A stretch of DNA of 51,960 nucleotides from Puniceibacterium sp. (GTDB lineage: Bacteria > Pseudomonadota > Alphaproteobacteria > Rhodobacterales > Rhodobacteraceae): assembly GCA_024636635.1 (NCBI GenBank), contig JAGXGV010000174.1, forward strand, positions 1-51,960. Direction: 5' to 3'. Positions 33,465-41,745 of this stretch are shown one piece after another; the stretch's first letter is position 1, and every line of letters begins with the position of its first letter. The notes under the pieces were generated by a model. It made no database searches and was not told where the DNA came from. It worked only from the letters and a program-made list of their open reading frames with translations. A program made the translations under genes and the position numbers.

Positions 33465-34600
33465 TGGCGCTCGAGGTCATGGCACGGGCGCAAACGCCGA
33501 TCCCGCTGGATGTCGCGTTCCGTGTGGAGCCCGGCGCGTTGCTGGCGCTTGTGGGTCATTCCGGGTCGGGCAAGACGACATTGTTGCGCACCATCGCGGG
33601 GCTGTGGCGGCCGCATACCGCGCGGGTGGCTGTGAACGGCACGACCTGGCTTGATACCACCGCCGGGGTCGATCTGCGACCGCATCTGCGCCGGGTCGGG
33701 GTCGTGTTCCAGAACTACGCCTTGTTTCCGCACATGACCGCCTTGCAGAACGTGCTGGCGGCGATGGACACGCCCGACCGCATGCAGGCGCAGCGCATCC
33801 TTGATCTGGTGAACCTGCACGGGCTGGCCGACCGCAGGCCCGCGCAGCTTTCGGGCGGGCAACAGCAAAGGGTCGCTGTGGCGCGCGCATTGGCCCGCAG
33901 GCCGCAGGCCCTGCTGCTGGACGAACCGTTTTCGGCGGTGGACCGTGCCACACGCGAACGCCTTTACGGCGAGATCATCGCATTGCGCGCGTCTCTGGAC
34001 ATGCCGGTGATTCTGGTCACGCACGACATGAACGAGGCACAGCTTCTGGCCGACCGCATGGTGGTGATCGAAAAGGGCCGCGTTGTGCGCGACGGAACGA
34101 CCGCCGAGGTGATGTCGGACCCGGACGCACTGCGCGCGATGGGCATCCGCGAACTGGCCGCCATGCTGCCTGCCGTCATCGTCGAACACGGGGCTGACGG
34201 GTTGACCCGGCTGGATGCACCTGCGGGTGCGTTGTTCCTGCCGGGGGTCGAAGGTGCGCCCGGCACGCGGCTGCGCGTGCGGATCATGGCGCATGAGGTG
34301 ATCCTGTCGCGGGCGCGCCCCGAGGGGCTTTCGGCCCAGAACATCCTCGCCGGCACCATCGCGCGGATCGTGCCCGGCACCGGGCCAGGCGTGATGGTGC
34401 ATGTTGATGTGGCGGGGCACGAAATCCTCGCCCGCATCACCCGGCGTGCGGCCGAGCAGATGGCGCTGATGCCCGGCGACACCGTGCATGCCATCCTCAA
34501 ATCCATGTCCGTGGCCCGCGATCATGTCGCGCGCACTCCCGACCGGGGCCCCGGTGACGAAGCCCCGGTGACGAAGCCCCGGTTTCACGCGCCAAGGTGA
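33464..34600 (+). CDS. modC: Molybdate ABC transporter ATP-binding protein
   Basis: 378 residues. ATPase of the molybdate importer. Walker A GHSGSGKTTLL (near 30), Q-loop VFQNYALFPHM, signature LSGGQQQRVAVARA, Walker B LLLDEPFSAVD, and the switch His in VTHDMNEA. The C-terminal 130 residues contain a Mop/TOBE domain (LSAQNILAGTIARIVPG) that binds molybdate and may inhibit transport. Overlaps modB by one base. The extreme C-terminus is encoded by a 14-base tandem repeat. Confidence 0.94.
   Translation: MALEVMARAQTPIPLDVAFRVEPGALLALVGHSGSGKTTLLRTIAGLWRPHTARVAVNGTTWLDTTAGVDLRPHLRRVGVVFQNYALFPHMTALQNVLAAMDTPDRMQAQRILDLVNLHGLADRRPAQLSGGQQQRVAVARALARRPQALLLDEPFSAVDRATRERLYGEIIALRASLDMPVILVTHDMNEAQLLADRMVVIEKGRVVRDGTTAEVMSDPDALRAMGIRELAAMLPAVIVEHGADGLTRLDAPAGALFLPGVEGAPGTRLRVRIMAHEVILSRARPEGLSAQNILAGTIARIVPGTGPGVMVHVDVAGHEILARITRRAAEQMALMPGDTVHAILKSMSVARDHVARTPDRGPGDEAPVTKPRFHAPR
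34548..34583 (+). repeat. 14-base tandem repeat at the modC 3' end
   Basis: GCCCCGGTGACGAA occurs twice in full (34548-34561, 34562-34575) and then eight bases of a third. The unit length is not a multiple of three, so loss or gain of one copy would change the last residues and the stop codon of ModC. Confidence 0.7.
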
Positions 34601-34695
34601 CGCGGCCCCAGTGACGCCTCCTCCGGTCCGGGGTTCACCTGCGCGCCACATCTGCGTAGGGTCGCGCCGGACACCCCTTTCCCGGAGAAAACCCC

Positions 34696-35355
34696 ATGAT
34701 CCAGACCGTCGTTTTCGACCTTGACGGAACACTTGTGCACAGCGCGCCGGACCTTCAGGTGGCGGCGAACCGGACGCTGGCCGATCTGGGCCACGGGCCG
34801 CTCGGGCTTGAGACGGTGATCGGCTTCATCGGTCACGGGGTCGAGGCGCTGGTGCGCCGCTGCCTGCGTGAAGTGGGGCACGATCCACAGGATCTTCCGC
34901 GCGCGCTGGCGCAGTTTCATGCCCATTATGCCCGCGATCTGACGACGCTGACACGCCCCTATGCCGGAGCGGTGTCCCTGCTGGAGCAGTTGCAGGCGGC
35001 AGGTCTTGGGCTGGGGTTGTGTACCAACAAACCCGAAAAACCTGCGCGGGATCTATGTCAGGCGCTTGATCTGGAAAGGTTTTTTTCTGTCATTGCGGGC
35101 GGGGACACACTGGCGGTACGCAAACCCGACCCCGCCCCGCTGCGGCATGTGATCCAGACGCTGGGCGGGCGTGTACCGGACACAATTTATGTCGGGGACA
35201 GCGAGACGGACTATCTGACCGCGCGGCGGGGCGGTGTGCGGTTTGCCTATTTCGAAGGCGGCTACCAGCGCACGACAATTTCCGGGTTCAAACCCGACAT
35301 GAGGGTCGCCGGATTAAAGGAACTGGCTAAACTTATCCTGAATGGCCGGGATTGA
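34696..35355 (+). CDS. gph: Phosphoglycolate phosphatase
   Basis: 219 residues, HAD superfamily. It removes phosphate from 2-phosphoglycolate formed in DNA repair or by Rubisco oxygenation. Motif I FDLDGTLVHSAPD (Asp8, Asp10), motif II LCTNKPEK, motif III Lys in VRKPDPAPL, motif IV YVGDSETDYLTARRGG. The HSAPDL cap region fits Gph rather than other HAD enzymes. It starts 95 bases after modC on the same strand, after CCGGAGAAAA. Confidence 0.88.
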   Translation: MIQTVVFDLDGTLVHSAPDLQVAANRTLADLGHGPLGLETVIGFIGHGVEALVRRCLREVGHDPQDLPRALAQFHAHYARDLTTLTRPYAGAVSLLEQLQAAGLGLGLCTNKPEKPARDLCQALDLERFFSVIAGGDTLAVRKPDPAPLRHVIQTLGGRVPDTIYVGDSETDYLTARRGGVRFAYFEGGYQRTTISGFKPDMRVAGLKELAKLILNGRD

Positions 35356-35416
35356 AGCCTGTTGCGCGCTGAATGTGATAGCACATAATTCGCTTTGACG
35401 GCGCGACGGAATAGTG

Positions 35417-35446
35417 CTGACAATGCAATCTACAACTATATATAGA
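35417..35446 (+). promoter_or_regulatory. Candidate promoter for the NUDIX gene
   Basis: CTGACA (35417-35422) and TATAGA (35441-35446) with an 18-base spacer lie in the AT-rich gap 35356-35523, which stands out from the GC-rich surroundings. Confidence 0.4.
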
Positions 35447-35523
35447 TTTTATGTCAAAGACATGCGCATACTTTTCTGAAAGTGATAGACGACAAACAGT
35501 GATAAACGAAAAACGGTGCGACC

Positions 35524-35982
35524 ATGGCCAAGATAGGTGAACAGATAGCTGCCCTGCCGATGCGCTGGGACCGCAAGGGCGTCTTGCGGATCCTGCTGGT
35601 GACCTCACGCGATACAGGGCGCTGTGTGATGCCCAAGGGCTGGACGATGGATGGCCACAAACCCTGGGCCGCAGCCGAGATCGAGGCGCTGGAAGAGGCG
35701 GGCGCGACGGGACACATCTCGCGCGAAGAGATCGGCGTTTACCGCTATCCAAAGATCATGGACGATGGCGCGGTCGTGCCGTGCCGCGTCCGTGTCTATC
35801 CGATGATCGTGGAAAAACTGAAGCGGGACTGGAAAGAGCGCAAGGAACGTCGGCGCCAGTGGTTCAGCCCCAAGAGCGCCGCCAAACGTGTCGACGAAGA
35901 GGATCTTGCCGAACTTCTGATGATCCTTGCGAAAAAGCCCCGCAAGCTGCCGGTGATCCAGAACCTGCTGCGCACAGGCTGA
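35524..35982 (+). CDS. NUDIX hydrolase domain protein
   Basis: 152 residues. It resembles the diphosphoinositol polyphosphate phosphohydrolase-like NUDIX proteins common in Rhodobacterales: IAALPMRWDRKG at the start, LLVTSRDTGRCVMPKGW, then the NUDIX box region AAAEIEALEEAGATG. The box has Ile where the consensus has Arg (REUxEExGU); the metal-binding EE pair is kept. The second half is helical and rich in Lys/Arg (LKRDWKERKERRRQWFS). Substrate unknown; pyrophosphate-linked nucleotides or inositol pyrophosphates are typical. Confidence 0.82.
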   Translation: MAKIGEQIAALPMRWDRKGVLRILLVTSRDTGRCVMPKGWTMDGHKPWAAAEIEALEEAGATGHISREEIGVYRYPKIMDDGAVVPCRVRVYPMIVEKLKRDWKERKERRRQWFSPKSAAKRVDEEDLAELLMILAKKPRKLPVIQNLLRTG

Positions 35983-36186
35983 CCTGCGAATCATGACCGG
36001 GGCAGGGCGCCGCAGACCAGTTAGCAGGACTCTGCGTCAAAACCGCAGGTCGCGCAGATGATGGAAATGGCTTGTCGCGCGGGTGTCAGAGATGCCGGGC
36101 CCGCCCCTCCCAAAGCGGACCCGGCCCTTTGCCCGCGCCCGGGGAAGGATGACGCGGATCAATCGCAACGCGGCACCTGCGGCGGA

Positions 36187-36606
36187 TCAGATCCGTGGCA
36201 GGGGCACCGAAAGCTGAGAAATCAGGTTTCGGATGGTATCGTTTGTAAATGGCAATTCCGCGGTCAGGGTGCGACAGGCCAACACGCTCGCCTCGGTCAG
36301 GTCGGTCAGCAACAGCATCAGAGCGCCATTCCTTTCCTGAAGCAGCGACACAAGCGGGCTGTCCGTAAGCGTGGCGCGCGGCGAAATGACAAGCGTTACA
36401 ACCGGGTCTGTCCGATCCGCAACCAGCAGAGTCGCTTCCTCGATCGTCGAGAGCACGACCACCTCTGCGCCCGGATCGTAGGTCCGTATCGCTTCGGCGG
36501 CATCCTCTCCAACAAACAGCTCGGAACTCACCACCGTGTAGAAGGACGAGCGGGGGTATGTGATCGAATCACAGATGATATTCTGTCCAAAGTTCAATGT
36601 TCCCAT
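36187..36606 (-). CDS. Receiver-like hypothetical protein, divergent from a Crp/Fnr regulator
   Basis: 139 residues with alternating hydrophobic strands and helices as in response-regulator receivers (FYTVVSSELFVGEDAAEAIR, AEVVVLSTIEEATLLV, VVTLVISPRAT, ALMLLLTDLTE, and PFTNDTIRNLISQL at the end). The phosphate-accepting Asp is not evident, so if it is a receiver it is degenerate. Composition is less GC-rich than its neighbours. Divergent from the Crp/Fnr gene, 61 bases apart, suggesting a shared promoter region and perhaps joint action. Confidence 0.6.
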   Translation of the reverse strand: MGTLNFGQNIICDSITYPRSSFYTVVSSELFVGEDAAEAIRTYDPGAEVVVLSTIEEATLLVADRTDPVVTLVISPRATLTDSPLVSLLQERNGALMLLLTDLTEASVLACRTLTAELPFTNDTIRNLISQLSVPLPRI

Positions 36607-36667
36607 AGGCCATATGGAACAGACGCAGCCCCCATCGCATTAAACTATGACATAGGTGGAGAATTTC

Positions 36668-37396
36668 ATGTCGATCAAATGTGTGAATTGTCCGATCCGA
36701 AAATCGCCGATGTTTCAGGACATGGATAGCGAAACGCTGGAATTCATGCAGCGTTTCAAGGTCGGGGAAATGGTTGTGGATCCCGGTACGCCCCTGCTTT
36801 CGGAAGGATCGAACGCTCCGCAGCTTTATACCGCCCTCAGCGGGATGGGCCTGCGCTACAAACTGCTTGTGGATGGCCGCCGCCAGGTCATCAGCTTTGT
36901 GTTTCCCGGCGATTTCCTGGGGCTTCAGGCTGGAGTGATGCGCGAAATGAACCACTCGGTCGAAGCCACGACCGCCATGCGCCTGTGTGTCTTTGACCGC
37001 TCCGAACTGTTCACCATGTTCCGCCAGATGCCGCAGCGCGGCTATGACCTGACCTGGGTCGCCGCCTCGCAAGAGCGGTTTCTGGGCGAGGCGATGACCT
37101 CGATCGGACAGAAATCGGCGGTGGAACGCATTGCCTGGGCGCTGGCGCGCGTGTTCCGCCGTTTGCAGGCAATTGGGCTGGGCAAGGAGGTGACGGTGCC
37201 GATGCCCTATCGCCAGCAGGATCTGGCGGATGCGCTTGGCCTTTCGCTGGTGCATACCAACAAGACACTGGCGCGGATGCGCGAAAAGCAGCTGATGAGC
37301 TGGAGCGACGGGGTTCTCAACGTCCCGAATATAGAGGCGCTTGAGCGGCTTGGATTGGTCGAGGACTCAGAGGTTCCCAAACGTCCGCTGATCTAG
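36668..37396 (+). CDS. Crp/Fnr-family transcriptional regulator
   Basis: 242 residues. Cyclic nucleotide-binding-like domain (about 15-145, with VISFVFPGDFLGLQAGVM) and a winged helix at about 165-230 (PYRQQDLADALGLSLVHTNK). Cysteines at 5 and 8 (KCVNCPIRK) and near 108 (MRLCVFDRS) could hold a cofactor, but four are expected for an FNR 4Fe-4S cluster. The recognition helix (LVHTNKTLARM) differs from the E-SR of FNR, so it should read a different site. GGAG six bases before the ATG at 36668 sets the start; 36656 is a GTG overlapping that site. Confidence 0.9.
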   Translation: MSIKCVNCPIRKSPMFQDMDSETLEFMQRFKVGEMVVDPGTPLLSEGSNAPQLYTALSGMGLRYKLLVDGRRQVISFVFPGDFLGLQAGVMREMNHSVEATTAMRLCVFDRSELFTMFRQMPQRGYDLTWVAASQERFLGEAMTSIGQKSAVERIAWALARVFRRLQAIGLGKEVTVPMPYRQQDLADALGLSLVHTNKTLARMREKQLMSWSDGVLNVPNIEALERLGLVEDSEVPKRPLI

Positions 37397-37420
37397 AGCG
37401 TGAGAGGCGCGGGGCAGGAT

Positions 37421-37454
37421 GCGCCGGGGCCACCGATATGGGTGGCCCCGGCGC
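37421..37454. terminator. Perfect 14-bp hairpin between convergent genes
   Basis: GCGCCGGGGCCACC pairs fully with GGTGGCCCCGGCGC around GATATG. It lies between the ends of the Crp/Fnr gene and the convergent helicase gene, so it can end or protect both transcripts. No T tract follows. Confidence 0.65.
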
Positions 37455-37463
37455 GTTACTTCC

Positions 37464-39785
37464 CTAGTCCTTCTTGCGGCGCGGCACGTCGTGGCCGCCG
37501 GGGCGGTCGGCCTTGTCGGCCCGTGGCTTGCCCTTTGCCCCCGGAGGCGTGAAGCGTTTCGAGGTGTCACCGGCCTTGGCGGGCGCAGGTTTCGGTTTCG
37601 CGTCGCCATATGGTTTCCCGGCCGGCTTGACGAACGGCTTTGCCCCCGGTTTGCCGAATTTCCCGGCCGGTCGCGGGCCGTCGGCGGACTTTCCAAAGGA
37701 TTTCTCACCCGGCTTGCCGGACTTGCCAGCTGGTTTGCCCTTGTAGGGCGGTTTGGCACCATCCGCCTTGTAAGGCGGTTTGCCCCCCTCGGCCCGGTAG
37801 GGGGCCTTGGCGCCATCCGCCTTGTAGGGCCGGGCGCGGGGGCGTTCCTCATCGTCGCGATGGGGTTTGTAGGGCTTGGGCTTGCCCGGCTTGTCGCTGC
37901 GGTCGTCGCGCGGTTTGTAGGCCGTGGCGCGGGGACGTTCGGACGCTTCTTCGCGCGGGGTGTAGGGCTTTTTGGCGGGCGCGCGCGGACGCACGGGGGC
38001 GTCGGCGGTATCGTCAAAGGCAGGTGGCGTGACCGGCGCATCCTCGCCCGCGGGGCGGGCAACCGGGCGCGCTGCCTCCTGATCCTGTGGCGCGTCGTAT
38101 TTCGGCCTGTCGTCCGCACGGGGTCTTTCGTCCGCACGGGGCCTGTCGTCCGCACGGGGCCTGTCGGGGCGCGGCGCGCGCGGTTTGCTGTCGCGGCGCG
38201 GCGGGGCGCCGATGTCGGGCGCCTTGTCCAGTTTGCGGATCGTCATGCCATCCTCAAGTGCGCCGTCCGGCCCGATGGCCGCCATGAAGGCTTCGGCGTC
38301 CGAGGCGCGCAGTTCGACGAAGGATTCTGTTTCCTGCACGCGGATCGCGCCCAGACTGTCCTTGTCGATGTTGCCCGCCCGGCACAGCAGCGGCAGCAGC
38401 CAGCGCGGTTCGGCATTCTGGTCGCGTCCCGCCGACAGGCTGAACCAGACCGAGGGACCGAATTCCCGCGGCTTGCGGTCGGGTTTCGTGTCGGGGGCCG
38501 ACAGATCCTCGGGGGCCGAACGGCGCGACTGGTGCAGTCGCAGAAAGGCGGTGGCAATCTGTTCGGGCGTGAAGCGGTCGATCAGCTGGGCGGCAAAGCT
38601 GGCTTCGGCCTCGCTCGGGGCGGTGGACCAGGAGGGATCGTTCAGCAGGCGTTCCTCGTCCCGCGCGACAATGTCGTCGGCCGAAGGCGGCACGGTCCAT
38701 TCGGCCGTAAGCTTGGCGAACTTCAGCAGGCGCATGGCCTTGCCGCGGACCTTCTGCGGCACGATCAGGGCGGAAACGCCCTTGCGTCCCGCGCGGCCCG
38801 TGCGGCCAGAGCGGTGCAGCAGGGTTTCGGCGTTGGTGGGCAGTTCGGCATGGATGACCAGATCGAGGTTGGGCAGATCGATGCCGCGCGCCGCCACGTC
38901 CGTCGCAACGCAGACGCGGGCGCGCCCGTCGCGCATCGCCTGAAGCGCATGGGTGCGTTCAGTCTGGGACAATTCGCCGGACAGGGACACCACGGAAAAA
39001 CCGCGATTGGTCAGTCGTGCGGTCAGACGGGCGACCATGGCGCGGGTGTTGGCGAACACCAGCGCGTTTTCGGCGTCATGAAACAGCAGCAGGTTGATGA
39101 CCGCATGTTCGGCGTCGCGTTCGCCCACGGCCATGGCCTGATAGGCGATGTCGGCGTGTTGCTTGGCGCCCGTGACGGTGTTCACACGTTCGGCGTTGTT
39201 CTGGTACTGCTTGGCAAGGGTCGCGATCATCGGCGGCACGGTGGCCGAGAACAGCAGCGTGCGGCGGTCGGCAGGCGCCTGACCCAGCATAAACTCAAGA
39301 TCCTCGCGGAAGCCGAGGTCGAGCATTTCGTCCGCCTCGTCCAGAACGATGGCGCGGATTCCCGACAGGTCGAGCGAATTGCGCATGATGTGGTCGCGCA
39401 ACCGTCCCGGCGTGCCGACGACGATATGTGCGCCGCGTTCCAGCGTGCGCTTTTCGGCGCGCATGTCCATGCCCCCGACGCAGGTGGCGACAATGGCGCC
39501 GGTGCGGGCGTAAAGCCATGTGATTTCGCGCATGACCTGAAAGGCCAGTTCACGGGTGGGCGCGACGATCAGGGCAAGCGGCGTGCCGGCCCGGCCCATC
39601 TTTTCGCTGTCCCCCAAAAGGGTTTCTGCGATGGCAAGGCCAAAGCCGACCGTCTTGCCCGACCCGGTCTGGGCCGAGACAAGAAGATCGCGTCCGGCAA
39701 GGGCGGGGTCGGTCACGGCCTCCTGCACGGGGGTTAGGGTATCAAAGCCTTTTTCGGCAAGCGCGTCGGCGAGGGTCTGGATCAT
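37464..39785 (-). CDS. DEAD-box RNA helicase with long repetitive basic tail
   Basis: 773 residues. DEAD-box core in residues 1-370: Q motif FDTLTPVQEA, motif I AQTGSGKT, Ia PTRELAF, II VLDEADEML, III SAT, IV FANTRAM, V ATDVAARGIDLP and VI HRSGRTGRAG. A DbpA-type RNA-binding domain follows (about 440-510, DKDSLGAIRVQETESFVELR). The last 260 residues are low-complexity: RPRADDRPRADERPRADDRP, then repeats of YKADGAKPPYK, GKPAGKSGKPGEK and GKFGKPGAKPF, strongly basic. Unwinds RNA in ribosome assembly or decay; the tail likely adds non-specific RNA binding. I chose the ATG at 39785 (MIQTLADALAEKGFD); the frame is open to 39977. Confidence 0.92.
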   Translation of the reverse strand: MIQTLADALAEKGFDTLTPVQEAVTDPALAGRDLLVSAQTGSGKTVGFGLAIAETLLGDSEKMGRAGTPLALIVAPTRELAFQVMREITWLYARTGAIVATCVGGMDMRAEKRTLERGAHIVVGTPGRLRDHIMRNSLDLSGIRAIVLDEADEMLDLGFREDLEFMLGQAPADRRTLLFSATVPPMIATLAKQYQNNAERVNTVTGAKQHADIAYQAMAVGERDAEHAVINLLLFHDAENALVFANTRAMVARLTARLTNRGFSVVSLSGELSQTERTHALQAMRDGRARVCVATDVAARGIDLPNLDLVIHAELPTNAETLLHRSGRTGRAGRKGVSALIVPQKVRGKAMRLLKFAKLTAEWTVPPSADDIVARDEERLLNDPSWSTAPSEAEASFAAQLIDRFTPEQIATAFLRLHQSRRSAPEDLSAPDTKPDRKPREFGPSVWFSLSAGRDQNAEPRWLLPLLCRAGNIDKDSLGAIRVQETESFVELRASDAEAFMAAIGPDGALEDGMTIRKLDKAPDIGAPPRRDSKPRAPRPDRPRADDRPRADERPRADDRPKYDAPQDQEAARPVARPAGEDAPVTPPAFDDTADAPVRPRAPAKKPYTPREEASERPRATAYKPRDDRSDKPGKPKPYKPHRDDEERPRARPYKADGAKAPYRAEGGKPPYKADGAKPPYKGKPAGKSGKPGEKSFGKSADGPRPAGKFGKPGAKPFVKPAGKPYGDAKPKPAPAKAGDTSKRFTPPGAKGKPRADKADRPGGHDVPRRKKD

Positions 39786-39951
39786 GGCAGCAGGGCGTCC
39801 TGGAAACGGGTGGTCCGGACGGGGCCCGGGCAAGCGTCGGTCCCTAATGCTTCTTGGGCGGCTTGTATAGGGGGGCGCAGCATCCCCGGTCCAATGGCCA
39901 TCGGCCTCTTTCTTGCGCCTTGCGCCCCGGTTCCTGTCTTCCAGCGCCGCG

Positions 39952-40458
39952 TCATGACGCCGGAGCAAAGCCGCCATAGCTGCCGCCGTGAAAAAGCAGC
40001 GGCTCTCCGGGCCGCGTGGTCACCCGGGTCACCCGTGCCACGATGATCGTATGGTCGCCGCCGTCATGTTCGGCGGTCTTCTCACATTCAAAGCAGGACA
40101 GGCAGCCGGTCAGCAAGGGCACGTCATGCGCCCCCGTCGTCCAGTGGAATTCGTGAAAGGCGTCACCGGTGCGGGCGAACCCCTTGCAATGATCAAGCTG
40201 GTCCGCACCGATCACATGGATCGCGAAATGCCGGGCGGCGGCGTAGAACGGATAGCGCGACGATGATTTGGCCGGCGCCCAGAGCACCAGAGGTGGGTCA
40301 AGCGACACACTTGCAAAGCTGTTGGCGGTGATGCCCAGCGGCCCGTCGGCGGTGGCGCAGGTCACGATGGTCACGCCGGTGCCGAACTGGCCCAGCGCCT
40401 CGCGGAAGGCGCGGGTGTCCTCGGTCGCGGGATCGAAGCTTGGCGATTGTGCGGTCAT
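39952..40458 (-). CDS. Flavin reductase family protein
   Basis: 168 residues, split-barrel FMN-binding fold: FREALGQFGTGVTIVTC, then GITANSFASVSLDPPLVLW, and HFAIHVIGADQ. Such proteins reduce FMN or FAD with NAD(P)H and often feed a two-component monooxygenase; none is adjacent. No signal peptide. The aldo/keto reductase stop lies 27 bases upstream on the same strand, so both may be co-transcribed. Confidence 0.9.
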   Translation of the reverse strand: MTAQSPSFDPATEDTRAFREALGQFGTGVTIVTCATADGPLGITANSFASVSLDPPLVLWAPAKSSSRYPFYAAARHFAIHVIGADQLDHCKGFARTGDAFHEFHWTTGAHDVPLLTGCLSCFECEKTAEHDGGDHTIIVARVTRVTTRPGEPLLFHGGSYGGFAPAS

Positions 40459-40485
40459 GCCATGGCCGTGGGTGTGCGGGCCATC

Positions 40486-41376
40486 TCAGGGCACTTCTGC
40501 GCCAAGGGCGTGGGTGTAAAGTTCAAACCAGGTCTCCCGATCCATGTCGATCCTTGCAGCATCGCTTATGTGTGCGATGCGGTCCATATTGTTGGTGCCC
40601 AGGACAGGTAGGATGCCGGAGGGATGCGCCAAGAGCCAGGCAATGGCGGCAGCGGTTTCATCCGTGCCGTGCTCGGTGCTGATGGCCCTCAGCGCGGCCA
40701 GCAATCTGGAATGCTGGGTATCAAAGAACAGTGATCCGCCGCCCAGCGGGGACCAGGCCATCGGCGGAATGCCGCGTTCCTGAAGAAAGGCAAGGTCGCC
40801 GTTGACAAAGGCATCCCGCGCCAGCAGCGAAATTTCCATCTGGTTGGTGCAAAGCGGCGTCTTCATCGCGGATTGCAGCAGGGTCCAGTCCCAGGGTTTG
40901 AAGTTCGACACACCCACGGCACGGACCTTGCCGCTGGCAACAAGACCGTCCAGCGCCGCGCCGGTCTCGTGGTGGTCCATCAGGGGGTCGGGCCGGTGTA
41001 AAAGCAGCACATCGATGTAGTCGGTCTTCATCAGGCGCAGCGAGGCATCGACCGAGGCCATGATATGCGCGCGGGAAGAGTCGTAGTGTTTCACCCGGGC
41101 GTTGGCATGGCGCCCTGCGGGGGCGACGATGCCGCATTTGGTGATGATCTCGATCCGGTCGCGCAGGCCCGGCGTCAGGGCATCGCCCAGGATCTCTTCT
41201 GCCCGGTAACCGCCGTAGACGTCGGCCTGGTCCATGGTCGTGATGCCCTGGTCAAGGCAGGCGTCGATCCTGGCGCGCACCTGCTGCGGCGCATGATCGT
41301 CGCCATCGCCCAGCCGCCACATGCCATAGACAAGGCGGGACAGCGTCACGTCAGGGGTCAGTTCTATACGGTCCAT
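40486..41376 (-). CDS. Aldo/keto reductase
   Basis: 296 residues, (beta/alpha)8 NADPH-dependent reductase. Catalytic tetrad visible: Asp and Tyr in TTMDQADVYGGY, Lys in IIITKCG-type strand (EIITKCGI), and His in LLLHRPDPL. Later VGVSNFKPWD and the cofactor region near TNNMDRIA. It resembles the YdhF-like group of oxidoreductases. The frame is open far upstream, but the ATG at 41376 (MDRIELTPDVTLSRLVYG) has AGAGAAAGA before it and matches the family start. Confidence 0.92.
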   Translation of the reverse strand: MDRIELTPDVTLSRLVYGMWRLGDGDDHAPQQVRARIDACLDQGITTMDQADVYGGYRAEEILGDALTPGLRDRIEIITKCGIVAPAGRHANARVKHYDSSRAHIMASVDASLRLMKTDYIDVLLLHRPDPLMDHHETGAALDGLVASGKVRAVGVSNFKPWDWTLLQSAMKTPLCTNQMEISLLARDAFVNGDLAFLQERGIPPMAWSPLGGGSLFFDTQHSRLLAALRAISTEHGTDETAAAIAWLLAHPSGILPVLGTNNMDRIAHISDAARIDMDRETWFELYTHALGAEVP

Positions 41377-41745
41377 CAGCGTCTTTCTCTGGTGCCCAGC
41401 GGCGTCGGCGGGATCGTTGCGGGCAAACGGCCGTAAGCTTTGGGCAACGAGCGGGTTTTCATATGCGGCATCACACGGCTGCCGAAGTGTCGACATTCCT
41501 CCATATGGGGATAACCTGACAGAATGAAGGCCCGAACGCCCTTTTTCCGCTAATTTTCCAGTTCGCACCGCACCTGATCGGTCAATCCGGTCTTGTTGGC
41601 GGCGGGGACCACAACGAACCGGCCTTCCGGCTGCTCCGGCGGTTTCCCGTGGTCTTGCGGTGCCACGCCACGCCGGATGTATCCCTTGCGGACGGCTTTG
41701 CCACCATGCGCCAGCGCTGCCCCCGCAAGAGACCGCCATCACCGG
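41377..41745. other. 369-base gap; possible gene remnant on the minus strand
   Basis: On the minus strand, a frame from about 41732 to a TAG at 41550 reads coding-like (for example GGKAVRKGYIRRGV, then GRFVVVPAANKTGLTD and VRCELEN at the end). It has no ATG, GTG or TTG after the last in-frame stop, so it would be a fragment or frameshifted gene. I recognise no family. The rest (41377-41549) shows nothing I can support. Confidence 0.3.

Noticed and set aside
37419-39737. 772-codon open frame on the plus strand
   Set aside because: Antisense to the DEAD-box helicase; Gly/Arg-rich shadow of the repetitive tail.
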